Positions 8,651 through 15,633 of a DNA stretch of 64,000 nt are shown here, piece by piece (the stretch's first letter is position 1; each line of letters opens with the position of its first letter). The stretch covers positions 372,001-436,000 of the forward strand of contig CAWIYK010000001.1 of the NCBI GenBank assembly GCA_963840275.1, given 5' to 3'. This DNA comes from Actinophytocola sp963840275 (GTDB lineage: Bacteria > Actinomycetota > Actinomycetes > Mycobacteriales > Pseudonocardiaceae). A program made the position numbers and the translations under genes. Below the pieces are notes generated by a model. That model had not been told where the DNA came from, did not search any database, and worked only from the letters and a program-made list of their open reading frames with translations.

Positions 8651-9610
8651 TCAGCCCACGGTGATCGAGCTGATCTTCGCCATCAGGTACTCGTGCGCGA
8701 CGACCGGCGGGTACTCGCGCCGGCCGATCGGCGGCGCCAGCGAGGCGATGCGCGCGAGCGGGTCGGTCTCGTAGAACCAGATCAGCGACACCAGCTCCTC
8801 CTCCGGCGCGCTCGCGGGCGGCGGCAGCACGCGGTGCCGGCAGGACCGCCAGCGGTCGCCGGTCCAGCGGGCCATCAGGTCGCCGATGTTCACGGTCAGC
8901 GCGCTCGGGTCGTACGGCGCGTCGACCCACTCGCCGGCGCGTGTGTAGACCTGCAGGCCGCCGACGCCGGTCTCCCGGTCGAGGACGGTGACCGTGCCGA
9001 AGTCGGTGTGCGGGCCGATCCGGAACTGGCCGTCGGCCGGCGCGCCGACGTGCGTCAGCGGGGGATACCAGTTGATGTTGAAGGTGTACGTCGGCCGACC
9101 GGTGTGCGCGGTGAAGTGCTCGAGCGGCAGTTCCAGCGCGGCGGCGCAGATCCGCAGCAGCTCGTCGGACAGCGCGCGCATGCGGGTCATGTACTCGAGC
9201 GTCGCCACACGCAGCTCCGGCACGTCCTCGTCCGGCCACGCGTTCGGCAGGAACCACATCGCGTCCAGCTCCGGGTCGCCGGTGGCCCGGTCGGCGCCGA
9301 GCGAGTACGACTCCTTCAGGTCCGGCGGCGTCTCGGTGCCCTCGGAGTAGCCGTTGGCCTCCGCGCCGGGCGGCAGCCACCCTCGACCGCCGACCGGGAC
9401 GGCGTAGCGGGCCTTGCGCTCGGCCGGCAGTGCGAAGAACCGGTGGGCGCCCGCGCGGACCGCGTGCCGCAGCTCTGCCGGCACGCCATGGCCCGTGACC
9501 AGGAGAAACCCCGACTCGGACAGTGCGGTGTCGAGGCGTGCGGCGACCGCGGCCCGGTCGTCGTGGTCGCCGCCGAACCAGGGCTGGAGGTCGACGAGCG
9601 GCACCGTCAT
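8651..9610 (-). CDS. 2-oxoglutarate/Fe(II) oxygenase, isopenicillin N synthase family
   Basis: A 319-residue non-haem iron enzyme. The ATG at 9610 ('MTVPLVDLQPW') is chosen over one 27 bases upstream because it matches the family opening. The iron ligands are visible: His and Asp in 'GPHTDFGTVTVL' and the distal His in 'CRHRVLPPP'. The N-terminal DIOX_N part carries 'SGFLLVTGHGVP' and 'FFALPAERKARYAVP'. Plant and bacterial relatives hydroxylate or desaturate diverse small molecules. It stands alone between the secreted-protein operon and a divergent channel gene, so the substrate is unknown. A tripeptide cyclase role (true IPNS) is unlikely without an ACV synthetase nearby. Confidence 0.9.
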   Translation of the reverse strand: MTVPLVDLQPWFGGDHDDRAAVAARLDTALSESGFLLVTGHGVPAELRHAVRAGAHRFFALPAERKARYAVPVGGRGWLPPGAEANGYSEGTETPPDLKESYSLGADRATGDPELDAMWFLPNAWPDEDVPELRVATLEYMTRMRALSDELLRICAAALELPLEHFTAHTGRPTYTFNINWYPPLTHVGAPADGQFRIGPHTDFGTVTVLDRETGVGGLQVYTRAGEWVDAPYDPSALTVNIGDLMARWTGDRWRSCRHRVLPPPASAPEEELVSLIWFYETDPLARIASLAPPIGRREYPPVVAHEYLMAKISSITVG

Positions 9611-9750
9611 GCGTCCGAGTCTCCCAGCCCGCGCCACGTCACGCGATCAGGTGATCGGGGGGTCCTGGGCGCGTACCCGGTCACAGTCCGGGTAGTCGCC
9701 CTGGCAACGGGCGTCCGCAAGGGACGCACCCATCACGCTGGAAGGGGGCG

Positions 9751-10599
9751 GTGGCGTTGCCCAGTCCCGCACTCGCGGCCGTTGATTTCGGCCAGGGGAT
9801 CTCGAACGCGTGGAGCGCCGTGGCCACGTTCGTGCCCAAGCTGCTGGCGTTCCTGCTGATCATGCTGATCGGCTGGCTGATCGCGAAGGCCCTCGCCAAG
9901 CTCGTCGACAAGGTGCTCGAACGCGTCGGTTTCGACCGCGTGGTCGAGCGCGGCGGCATCAAGCAGATGATGTCGCGGAGCAAGTACGACGCGTCCGACA
10001 TCATCGCGAAGCTGGTGTACTACGCGATCCTGCTGATCGCGCTGCAGCTCGCGTTCGGCGTGTTCGGGGCCAATCCGGTCAGCGCCATGCTCACGGGCAT
10101 CGTCGCGTTCCTGCCGAAGGCCATCGTCGCGATCGTGATCGTCGTCGTCGCCGGCGCGGTGGCCCGCGCCGTGAAGGACATGATCACGAACATGCTCGGC
10201 GGCCTGTCGTACGGCTCGCTGGTCGGCACGCTCGCGTCGGTGTTCATCTGGGGTCTCGGCATCATCGCGGCGCTGAACCAGATCGGCGTCGCGACCGCGG
10301 TGACCACGCCGGTGCTGATCACCGTGCTCGCCACGGTCGGCGGCATCGCGATCATCGGCGTCGGCGGCGGGCTCGTCCGGCCGATGCAGCAGCGCTGGGA
10401 GCGGTGGCTCAACCGCGCCGAGTCGGAGTTCCCGCAGGCCAAGGCCGCCGCGGAGGCCTACCAGCGCGGCCAGGAGGACGTCGGGCGCACGCGGACCCGG
10501 CAGCCGGCGCAGATGGCCGACGGGGACACGGGCGCGGTGCCGGCCGGCGGTCCCGCCCGGCCCGGCTACCCGCAGGGCCAGCGGCCGCCGCGGCGGTAG
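9751..10599 (+). CDS. Mechanosensitive-channel-like membrane protein (TM-helix repeat family)
   Basis: A 282-residue membrane protein starting at a GTG with GAAGGGGG just upstream. It has membrane segments near residues 28-48, 88-105, 112-140 and 160-200, and two copies of the conserved TM-helix repeat of small MscS relatives: 'NAWSAVATFVPKLLAFLLIM...GWLIAKAL' and 'MLTGIVAFLPKAIVAIVIV'. There is no clear beta-domain of MscS; instead the C-terminus is a charged then Pro/Gly/Arg-rich tail. Proteins of this kind are thought to respond to envelope stress. It faces a small gene on the other strand across a strong hairpin. Confidence 0.8.
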   Translation: MALPSPALAAVDFGQGISNAWSAVATFVPKLLAFLLIMLIGWLIAKALAKLVDKVLERVGFDRVVERGGIKQMMSRSKYDASDIIAKLVYYAILLIALQLAFGVFGANPVSAMLTGIVAFLPKAIVAIVIVVVAGAVARAVKDMITNMLGGLSYGSLVGTLASVFIWGLGIIAALNQIGVATAVTTPVLITVLATVGGIAIIGVGGGLVRPMQQRWERWLNRAESEFPQAKAAAEAYQRGQEDVGRTRTRQPAQMADGDTGAVPAGGPARPGYPQGQRPPRR

Positions 10600-10609
10600 C
10601 ACGGACTCG

Positions 10610-10640
10610 CGGCGGCCGGTGTGCAGAACGCCGGCCGCCG
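10610..10640. terminator. Bidirectional hairpin terminator candidate
   Basis: A perfect 10-base inverted repeat (CGGCGGCCGG, then CCGGCCGCCG) with an 11-base loop lies between the convergent channel gene and the 10661-11050 gene. There is no T-tract, as is common in high-GC actinomycetes. Confidence 0.6.
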
Positions 10641-10660
10641 TGGACCGCCGCGAGCCTGGG

Positions 10661-11050
10661 TCAGGCCAGACTCGGCAGGTCCTCGCCGGCGCCGACCGGG
10701 TGGCCGGGCCGCAGGTTCTTCGCCAGCGCGCACACCGCCACCAGCCGCACGCTCACCCAGTCCGCGCCGAGCCAGCCGGCCACGTCGCGGGGCACGTGCA
10801 GTGGCTGGCCACGGTCGCGCAGGTGGTCGAGGACTCCCTGCGCGTAGCCGGCCAGCAGGACGGTCCCGGCGACGGCGGCGCCGGACTCGACGCCGACGGT
10901 CAGGATGTCGCGGACCGCGGCCGCGTGCTGGTCGACCATCGCGGCGAGGCCGGGGATGGCGGCGGCGGCCAGCAGGCCGGCGGTGCCGACCTGGTCGTTC
11001 AGCCGGTCCAACGCCCGGCGTGCCGAACGCTCCAGACCGCGAACGCCCAT
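10661..11050 (-). CDS. Small DUF6401-like protein
   Basis: A 129-residue protein from the ATG at 11050 (a GTG three codons upstream is the alternative). The core 'AAMVDQHAAAVRDIL' and the later 'YAQGVLDHLRDRG' and 'DWVSVRLVAVCALA' resemble short actinobacterial proteins grouped as DUF6401, often found near natural-product genes; this assignment is from memory of the pattern and is tentative. No membrane span or catalytic motif is seen. It is convergent with the channel gene and divergent from the cyclophilin. Confidence 0.6.
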   Translation of the reverse strand: MGVRGLERSARRALDRLNDQVGTAGLLAAAAIPGLAAMVDQHAAAVRDILTVGVESGAAVAGTVLLAGYAQGVLDHLRDRGQPLHVPRDVAGWLGADWVSVRLVAVCALAKNLRPGHPVGAGEDLPSLA

Positions 11051-11174
11051 GTAGATCACCCACTCAGGTAGGAACCACTCGCGTGTCTAGCACGCCGTGG
11101 CGGCCCGACCCGAGGGGAAGTGGTCCGGACCACACCCGTTGTCAATCCTGGGTCGAGCGCTACTCTGCCGCGGC

Positions 11175-11864
11175 ATGAGAGTTACGCGAGGGTTCGCCAC
11201 CGCTGGCGTCAACACAGTCGTCACCGCAGTCGTCACCGCAGTCGCCCTGCTCGGGCTCGCCGTGCCCGCCGGCGCGGCACCGGCCGCCGCGCCGACCGGC
11301 AAGCCGGTCAAGCAGTGCGAGTTCATTCCCACCCCGGACCTGCCGGCCGCCAAGCCGGTCCACCCACCGCGCCCGACCGCGTCGACCCGCGGCACGGCGA
11401 CGGTCTTCATGCAGACCAACTACGGCCCGATCGTGATGCGGCTGGACCGCGGGAACGCCTCCTGCGCCGTGCACAGCTTCACGCACCTGGTGCGGAGCCT
11501 GTTCTACAACGACACGCAGTGCTTCCGGCTCACGAACTCCGCCCGCCTCGGTGTCCTCCAGTGCGGTGACATCTACCGGCAGGAGGAGGGCGGCCCCGGC
11601 TACCGCTTCGCCGACGAGGTCACCGGCGCGGAGACCTACGGCCGCGGCACGATCGCCATGGGCAACCAGGGCCCGGGCACCAACGGCAGCGAGTTCTTCA
11701 TCGTCCACTCGCACGCCAACATCTCGCCCGTGTACTCGGTGCTCGGCCAGGTCACCCACGGCATGTCCACCCTGGACCGGATCGTCGCCGCCGGCATCAC
11801 CGACGACGCACAGGACGGGTTGCCGAAGTTCCCCGTGCGGATCTACTTCGCGTTCACGCTGTAG
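11175..11864 (+). CDS. Secreted peptidyl-prolyl cis-trans isomerase (cyclophilin type)
   Basis: A 229-residue exported foldase. The ATG at 11175 opens a signal peptide (hydrophobic about 15-35, ending in 'PAGAAPAAA'); a start further upstream would hide it. The cyclophilin core from about residue 75 includes 'TNYGPIVMRLD', 'NDTQCFRLTN' (with the catalytic arginine), 'GTIAMGNQGPGTNGSEFFI' and 'SVLGQVTHGMSTLDRI'. Several cysteines (for example in 'CEFIP', 'NASCAV', 'TQCF', 'LQCGD') could form disulfides outside the cell. The gene is followed by a perfect 14-base hairpin. Confidence 0.92.
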   Translation: MRVTRGFATAGVNTVVTAVVTAVALLGLAVPAGAAPAAAPTGKPVKQCEFIPTPDLPAAKPVHPPRPTASTRGTATVFMQTNYGPIVMRLDRGNASCAVHSFTHLVRSLFYNDTQCFRLTNSARLGVLQCGDIYRQEEGGPGYRFADEVTGAETYGRGTIAMGNQGPGTNGSEFFIVHSHANISPVYSVLGQVTHGMSTLDRIVAAGITDDAQDGLPKFPVRIYFAFTL

Positions 11865-11881
11865 ACGCTTCTGCACAGCGA

Positions 11882-11922
11882 AGGACCCCTTCGAGGCATT
11901 TGTTCGCTCTCGAAGGGGTCCT
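11882..11922 (+). terminator. Strong hairpin terminator after the cyclophilin gene
   Basis: A perfect 14-base inverted repeat (AGGACCCCTTCGAG at 11882-11895 and CTCGAAGGGGTCCT at 11909-11922) with a 13-base loop begins 17 bases after the cyclophilin stop codon. Confidence 0.8.
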
Positions 11923-12088
11923 GGGCGAAATGTCCGGAACGCGATAACCGGGGAAAGCCGGGTCGAGGATTTCTCGAGTCCACCGTCAGGGATTCTCCAG
12001 CGGATTCCGAAACGTGGGACCGAGACCGAGGTCACATTGACATCGCCGGACGGCGAATCAGGTGACTTATGCGCATCTCCGCATGGCC

Positions 12089-12256
12089 TCAGTCGCCGTG
12101 GCGGGGCTCCGGCAGGAGTGCGGCGTACTGCTCGGCCTCCTGGCGGTGCACGCTGACATCACGCCACTCGTGGCGGTTCACGTCGTACACCGAGTAAGTC
12201 CAGCGGCAGTCGTCGTCCACATAACCCGATATCGCGCGGTGCGAGGGTTCGGACAT
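12089..12256 (-). CDS. Small 55-residue hypothetical protein
   Basis: A short reading frame on the minus strand with a strong ribosome-binding site (CAGGAG, 6 bases before the ATG at 12256) and typical GC-rich third positions. The product is about 55 residues, acidic and Trp/Tyr-containing: it starts 'MSEPSHRAISGY', has 'DDDCRWTYSVYDVNRHEWRD' in the middle, and ends 'LLPEPRHGD'. No family is recognised. The pattern is that of a soluble small protein. It sits alone in a relatively AT-rich interval between the cyclophilin terminator and a membrane-protein gene. Confidence 0.7.
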   Translation of the reverse strand: MSEPSHRAISGYVDDDCRWTYSVYDVNRHEWRDVSVHRQEAEQYAALLPEPRHGD

Positions 12257-12543
12257 CGTTAACTCCTGAAGATTCGGTGAATTTGCCTATCATGATGCGG
12301 CATGCGCTACTCCGTAGCGAGAGGTGTCACCCGGACGGAGTGTTACCAGGGTAGCAGGGTGACCAACAGTGTTCGCCGCTGCGGATGCACGTGCTGTTCA
12401 TTTAACGAAAAGCGCAAACCGTGTGGTGACGGGCGTTGTCGGCAATGTGGTCGTCATTACCGTTGTGTATTACAGAACGGAAAAGTTGAACAGCGGTAGG
12501 CGCTGTTATGTGTGGTCGCGCACAGACCATGTGCGGGCACGCA
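12257..12543. other. AT-richer intergenic stretch without a convincing gene
   Basis: This interval is clearly lower in GC than its surroundings. A Cys-rich 65-codon frame at 12302-12499 exists, but it lacks a ribosome-binding site and normal codon use, so I do not call it. The left part probably holds the promoter of the 55-residue gene. Confidence 0.5.
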
Positions 12544-12578
12544 AAGAGGCGGTGACCCGAGTCGGACCACCGCCTCTT
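12544..12578 (-). terminator. Hairpin terminator for the 12589-13254 gene
   Basis: AAGAGGCGGTG at 12544-12554 pairs perfectly with CACCGCCTCTT at 12568-12578. It lies 10 bases beyond the stop codon of the leftward membrane-protein gene. Confidence 0.75.
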
Positions 12579-12588
12579 CGTCCCCCTG

Positions 12589-13254
12589 CTATGCGGCGAC
12601 CGCGACCTGCTGCCCGGTCCGTGCCTCGGTGGCCGCGCCGCGGACCATCGCCGGCAGCGCCACGCACGCCGCCACCCCGCCCGCGATCATCAGCGCCGTC
12701 ATCCCCGTCCCGATGCACACGCTGCCCACCAGGAACACCGCCGCCGTCCACGCCGGCGTCCGCCGCCGGACCGCCACCGCGATCGCGAGCACCGCGACCC
12801 CGGCGAGCCCCAGCGCCGGGACGGCGCCGTAGAAGAACGCCTCGAAGCCGGGCAGGTCGTGGATCGACTGCGAGATCGCCTTCATCTCGCCGCGCTCCCC
12901 GGCCCGGAAGCCCACGACGAGGTCGATCACCATCTGACCGGTCATGGCCACGGTGCCGACCGCGCCGACCGCCGCGACGACCGTCACCGCACCCCGCTCG
13001 AGGCCGGTGCGGGCCGCCTGCCTGCTCCACGTCCACAGTGTCGCGAGCACCGCGAACATCGCCAGGTTCCCGATGATGTAGGCCAGGTGCGCGCCGGTCC
13101 ACAGTGGCAGCGCCACCGTCCACGACATGTCCGGGTTGGGCTTCCAACCGAGCTTCATCCCGAGCACGCCGAGCAGCAGAAACACCGGCGCGACGACGAA
13201 GGCGGTTCTGACGGGGGCTGGGGTCGGCGCTGGGGTCGGCGCTGGGGTCGGCAT
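12589..13254 (-). CDS. Multi-pass membrane protein of unknown function
   Basis: A 221-residue protein with about five hydrophobic spans (near residues 20-35, 55-70, 92-112, 140-162 and 170-205). The N-terminus is a Pro-Thr-Ala tract made by three exact copies of a 12-base repeat. No family motif is recognised. It is likely a small integral membrane protein with no visible catalytic site. It is monocistronic: a terminator follows and a divergent transporter gene lies upstream. Confidence 0.75.
   Translation of the reverse strand: MPTPAPTPAPTPAPVRTAFVVAPVFLLLGVLGMKLGWKPNPDMSWTVALPLWTGAHLAYIIGNLAMFAVLATLWTWSRQAARTGLERGAVTVVAAVGAVGTVAMTGQMVIDLVVGFRAGERGEMKAISQSIHDLPGFEAFFYGAVPALGLAGVAVLAIAVAVRRRTPAWTAAVFLVGSVCIGTGMTALMIAGGVAACVALPAMVRGAATEARTGQQVAVAA
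13217..13252. repeat. Three exact 12-bp tandem repeats
   Basis: The unit GCTGGGGTCGGC occurs at 13217, 13229 and 13241. It encodes the Pro-Thr-Pro-Ala repeats at the N-terminus of the membrane protein. Being a multiple of three, copy-number change would lengthen or shorten the tract without a frameshift. Confidence 0.85.
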
Positions 13255-13467
13255 CGTGATCTCCGTACTGTTCGTGGTGCGATCACACTCCCAGCGCTGC
13301 GGGCGGGGGACATCCGGGAAGGCCCGAGTCCTTACCCCTAAGGGCTTCTCCGATCGGGTCGATCCACTTGGGAGGGTTTCAGTCGGCGGGAATGGGGTAC
13401 CCCTGCCCGGTCGGTTCCGCTTGGCCGGTGCTTTCGGCCAGGCGTTTCACCAGGTCGGAGGGGTAGC

Positions 13468-14850
13468 ATGGGCGCCGAGGCAACATCGGCAGGCGAGATC
13501 GCGGAGCCGGATTCCAAGACATTGCGGCGGGCGATCGCCGCGTCCGCTATCGGCAATATGACCGAATGGTTCGACTACGGGGTCTACGCGTACACGGCCG
13601 TCTACATCGGAGACGCGTTCTTCCCGAGCGAGAACGAGACCGCGTCCACTTTGGGCAGTCTGCTCGTGTTCGCCGTCTCGTTCCTGATCCGGCCGCTCGG
13701 CGGCATGGTGTGGGGTCCGCTCGGTGACCGGCTCGGCCGGCAGAAGGTGTTGGCCACCACCATCCTGATGATGGCCGGCGCGACGTTCTGCGTCGGTGTC
13801 CTGCCCGGCTACGTCTCCATCGGGATCCTCGCGCCCATCGGCCTGATCCTGCTGCGCATGGTCCAGGGTTTCTCCACCGGCGGCGAGTACGGCGGCGCGG
13901 CGACGTTCATGGCCGAGTACGCGCCCGACCGCAAGCGCGGCCGCTTCGGGTCGTTCCTCGAGTTCGGGACGCTCGCCGGCTTCACCCTCGGCGCGACGCT
14001 GGTGCTGCTCACCGAGCTCGCGGTCGGCCCGGAGAAGATGGCCGACTGGGGCTGGCGGCTGCCGTTCCTCGTCGCCGCGCCACTCGGCCTCGTCGGGCTC
14101 TACCTGCGGTCCAAGCTCGAGGACACACCCGTGTTCCGGGAGTGCGCGGCGGAGGGCAAGATCGACGAGAAGGCCAAGACCCACCTGCGCGACCTGTTGA
14201 AGTACTGGAAGCCGCTCGTGCTGCTCATGGGTCTGGTCGTCACGCTGAACATCGCGAACTACACGCTGCTCGCGTACATGCCGACCTACCTCGAGTCGGA
14301 GATCGGGCTGACCTCGCGGGCGTCGCTGATCCTGATCATCATCGGCCAGACCGCCATGATGCTCGTGGTGCCGTTCTCCGGGGCGTGGTCGGACAAGGTG
14401 GGCCGCAAGACACTCTGGTGGATCAGCATCATCGGGTTGTTCGTGCTGGCCATCCCGTTGTTCAAGCTGATGGGCACCGGGTTCACGCAGGCCATCTTCG
14501 CCTTCGCGATCCTCGGTCTGCTGTACGTGCCGCAGCTGTCGACGATCTCGGCGATGTTCCCCGCCATGTTCCCGACACACGTGCGGTACGCCGGTTTCGC
14601 CATCGCCTACAACATCTCCACGTCGGTGTTCGGTGGCACCGCGCCCGCGGTGAACCAGGCGCTGATCAACGCGAGCGGCGACAAGCTGATGCCCGCCTAC
14701 TACCTGATGGCCGCGTGTGTCGTCGGTGCGGTCGCGTTGTGGTTCGTGCCGGAGACCCGTGCCTGCTCGATCCGCGGCCGCGGCATCCCGGGCATCGACA
14801 CGCATCCGCAGCTCGAGCCGGTGACGCTGTCGGGCACGCGTTCGAGTTGA
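13468..14850 (+). CDS. MFS metabolite/H+ symporter (ProP-like)
   Basis: A 460-residue transporter of the metabolite:H+ symporter branch of the major facilitator superfamily. The ATG follows a GGAGGGG site. Twelve membrane spans can be followed. Family signatures include 'NMTEWFDYGVYAY' at the first span, 'GPLGDRLGRQKVL' after span 2, 'RMVQGFSTGGEYGGAATFMAEYAP' around spans 4-5, and 'AWSDKVGRKTLWW' in the second half. Closest known roles are proline/betaine (ProP), shikimate or dicarboxylate uptake; the sequence alone does not decide. It is convergent with the trehalose operon. Confidence 0.9.
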   Translation: MGAEATSAGEIAEPDSKTLRRAIAASAIGNMTEWFDYGVYAYTAVYIGDAFFPSENETASTLGSLLVFAVSFLIRPLGGMVWGPLGDRLGRQKVLATTILMMAGATFCVGVLPGYVSIGILAPIGLILLRMVQGFSTGGEYGGAATFMAEYAPDRKRGRFGSFLEFGTLAGFTLGATLVLLTELAVGPEKMADWGWRLPFLVAAPLGLVGLYLRSKLEDTPVFRECAAEGKIDEKAKTHLRDLLKYWKPLVLLMGLVVTLNIANYTLLAYMPTYLESEIGLTSRASLILIIIGQTAMMLVVPFSGAWSDKVGRKTLWWISIIGLFVLAIPLFKLMGTGFTQAIFAFAILGLLYVPQLSTISAMFPAMFPTHVRYAGFAIAYNISTSVFGGTAPAVNQALINASGDKLMPAYYLMAACVVGAVALWFVPETRACSIRGRGIPGIDTHPQLEPVTLSGTRSS

Positions 14851-14871
14851 CCCGGTGGCGGCGTGAGGGGT

Positions 14872-15633
14872 TCAGTGGGCGGGTGCGATCAACGGCCCGC
14901 TCGGGAAGTCTCCGATCGCCAACTCGACTCGTGCCGCGCAACCACGTCGTCCGCATTCGCAGTCGAACTCCACCAAGGTCGTCTCGGCGGCACCCACTGT
15001 CCATGGCCGGGCGAAGTACGTCTCGTACCGCGTGACGGTCGCCGCGTTGGCGTAGCGGGACAGTGCGCCGCGCTCGGCGTCCGTCGTCGCGGTGGGGGCG
15101 GTGCCCAGTGTCGCGCGGAAGCGGCCCGCCACCTCGGCCGCCGTCGCGTCCGCCGGCCCGGTGGCCGACACCTTTCGCGCGTCGTCCACTACCGAGTCGA
15201 TCTCTTCGGCCAGTGCCTCGTACAGGGCCTGGACGCCGGGGGACAGGCCGCGCGACGCGAGGCGCGCCCGCTGCAGCTTCGCGGGCAGCACCAGCCACAC
15301 CGCGTTCTCGCCCGCGACGGCCGGAGTGATCGGGGTGCCCTCGGCGATGGTCAGCGGGACAGCCGGCAGCGCGTGGACGTCCGCCGCGATCATCGCACCG
15401 CGTTCGTGGTGCAGCGACATCGCGACCAGGTCCGGCACCGGCGCCGCCCAGCGTTCGGCCGGAGTCATGGCCTCCCAACGGATCGCGTCGGCGTGGCCGG
15501 CCGCGATCGCCCGGTCGCGGTGCTCCCACGTGTGCGCGTCCGCGTGGTAGCGGCGCAGCCCGTGGAGTCGCGCGAGCTCCCGCGCCACCGTCGTCTTCCC
15601 GGTGGCCGGGGCACCGCCGAGCCACAGCGTCAC
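14872..15633 (-). CDS. P-loop kinase-like protein with C-terminal CxC-x4-C motif
   Basis: A 253-residue protein starting at a GTG that overlaps the treZ stop by 4 bases (GTGA). The Walker A loop 'GGAPATGKT' spans residues 6-14, and the overall shape resembles gluconate-, shikimate- or APS-kinase-like small P-loop kinases ('RYHADAHTWEHRDRA'). The last 30 residues carry 'DCECGRRGCAARVEL', a three-cysteine motif seen at the ends of assorted actinobacterial proteins and possibly metal-binding. As last gene of the malQ-treXYZ operon it may act on a sugar or regulate flux, but its substrate is unknown. Confidence 0.8.
   Translation of the reverse strand: MTLWLGGAPATGKTTVARELARLHGLRRYHADAHTWEHRDRAIAAGHADAIRWEAMTPAERWAAPVPDLVAMSLHHERGAMIAADVHALPAVPLTIAEGTPITPAVAGENAVWLVLPAKLQRARLASRGLSPGVQALYEALAEEIDSVVDDARKVSATGPADATAAEVAGRFRATLGTAPTATTDAERGALSRYANAATVTRYETYFARPWTVGAAETTLVEFDCECGRRGCAARVELAIGDFPSGPLIAPAH

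Noticed and set aside
8651..9610. True isopenicillin N synthase for beta-lactam synthesis
   Set aside because: No ACV synthetase or epimerase/expandase genes are present; the sequence fits the broad IPNS-like dioxygenase family only.
12302..12499. Cys-rich 65-codon frame on the plus strand, superficially like a small zinc-ribbon protein
   Set aside because: No ribosome-binding site, codon use unlike the genome, and it sits in an AT-rich intergenic stretch; the cysteines follow from local TGT/TGC-rich sequence.
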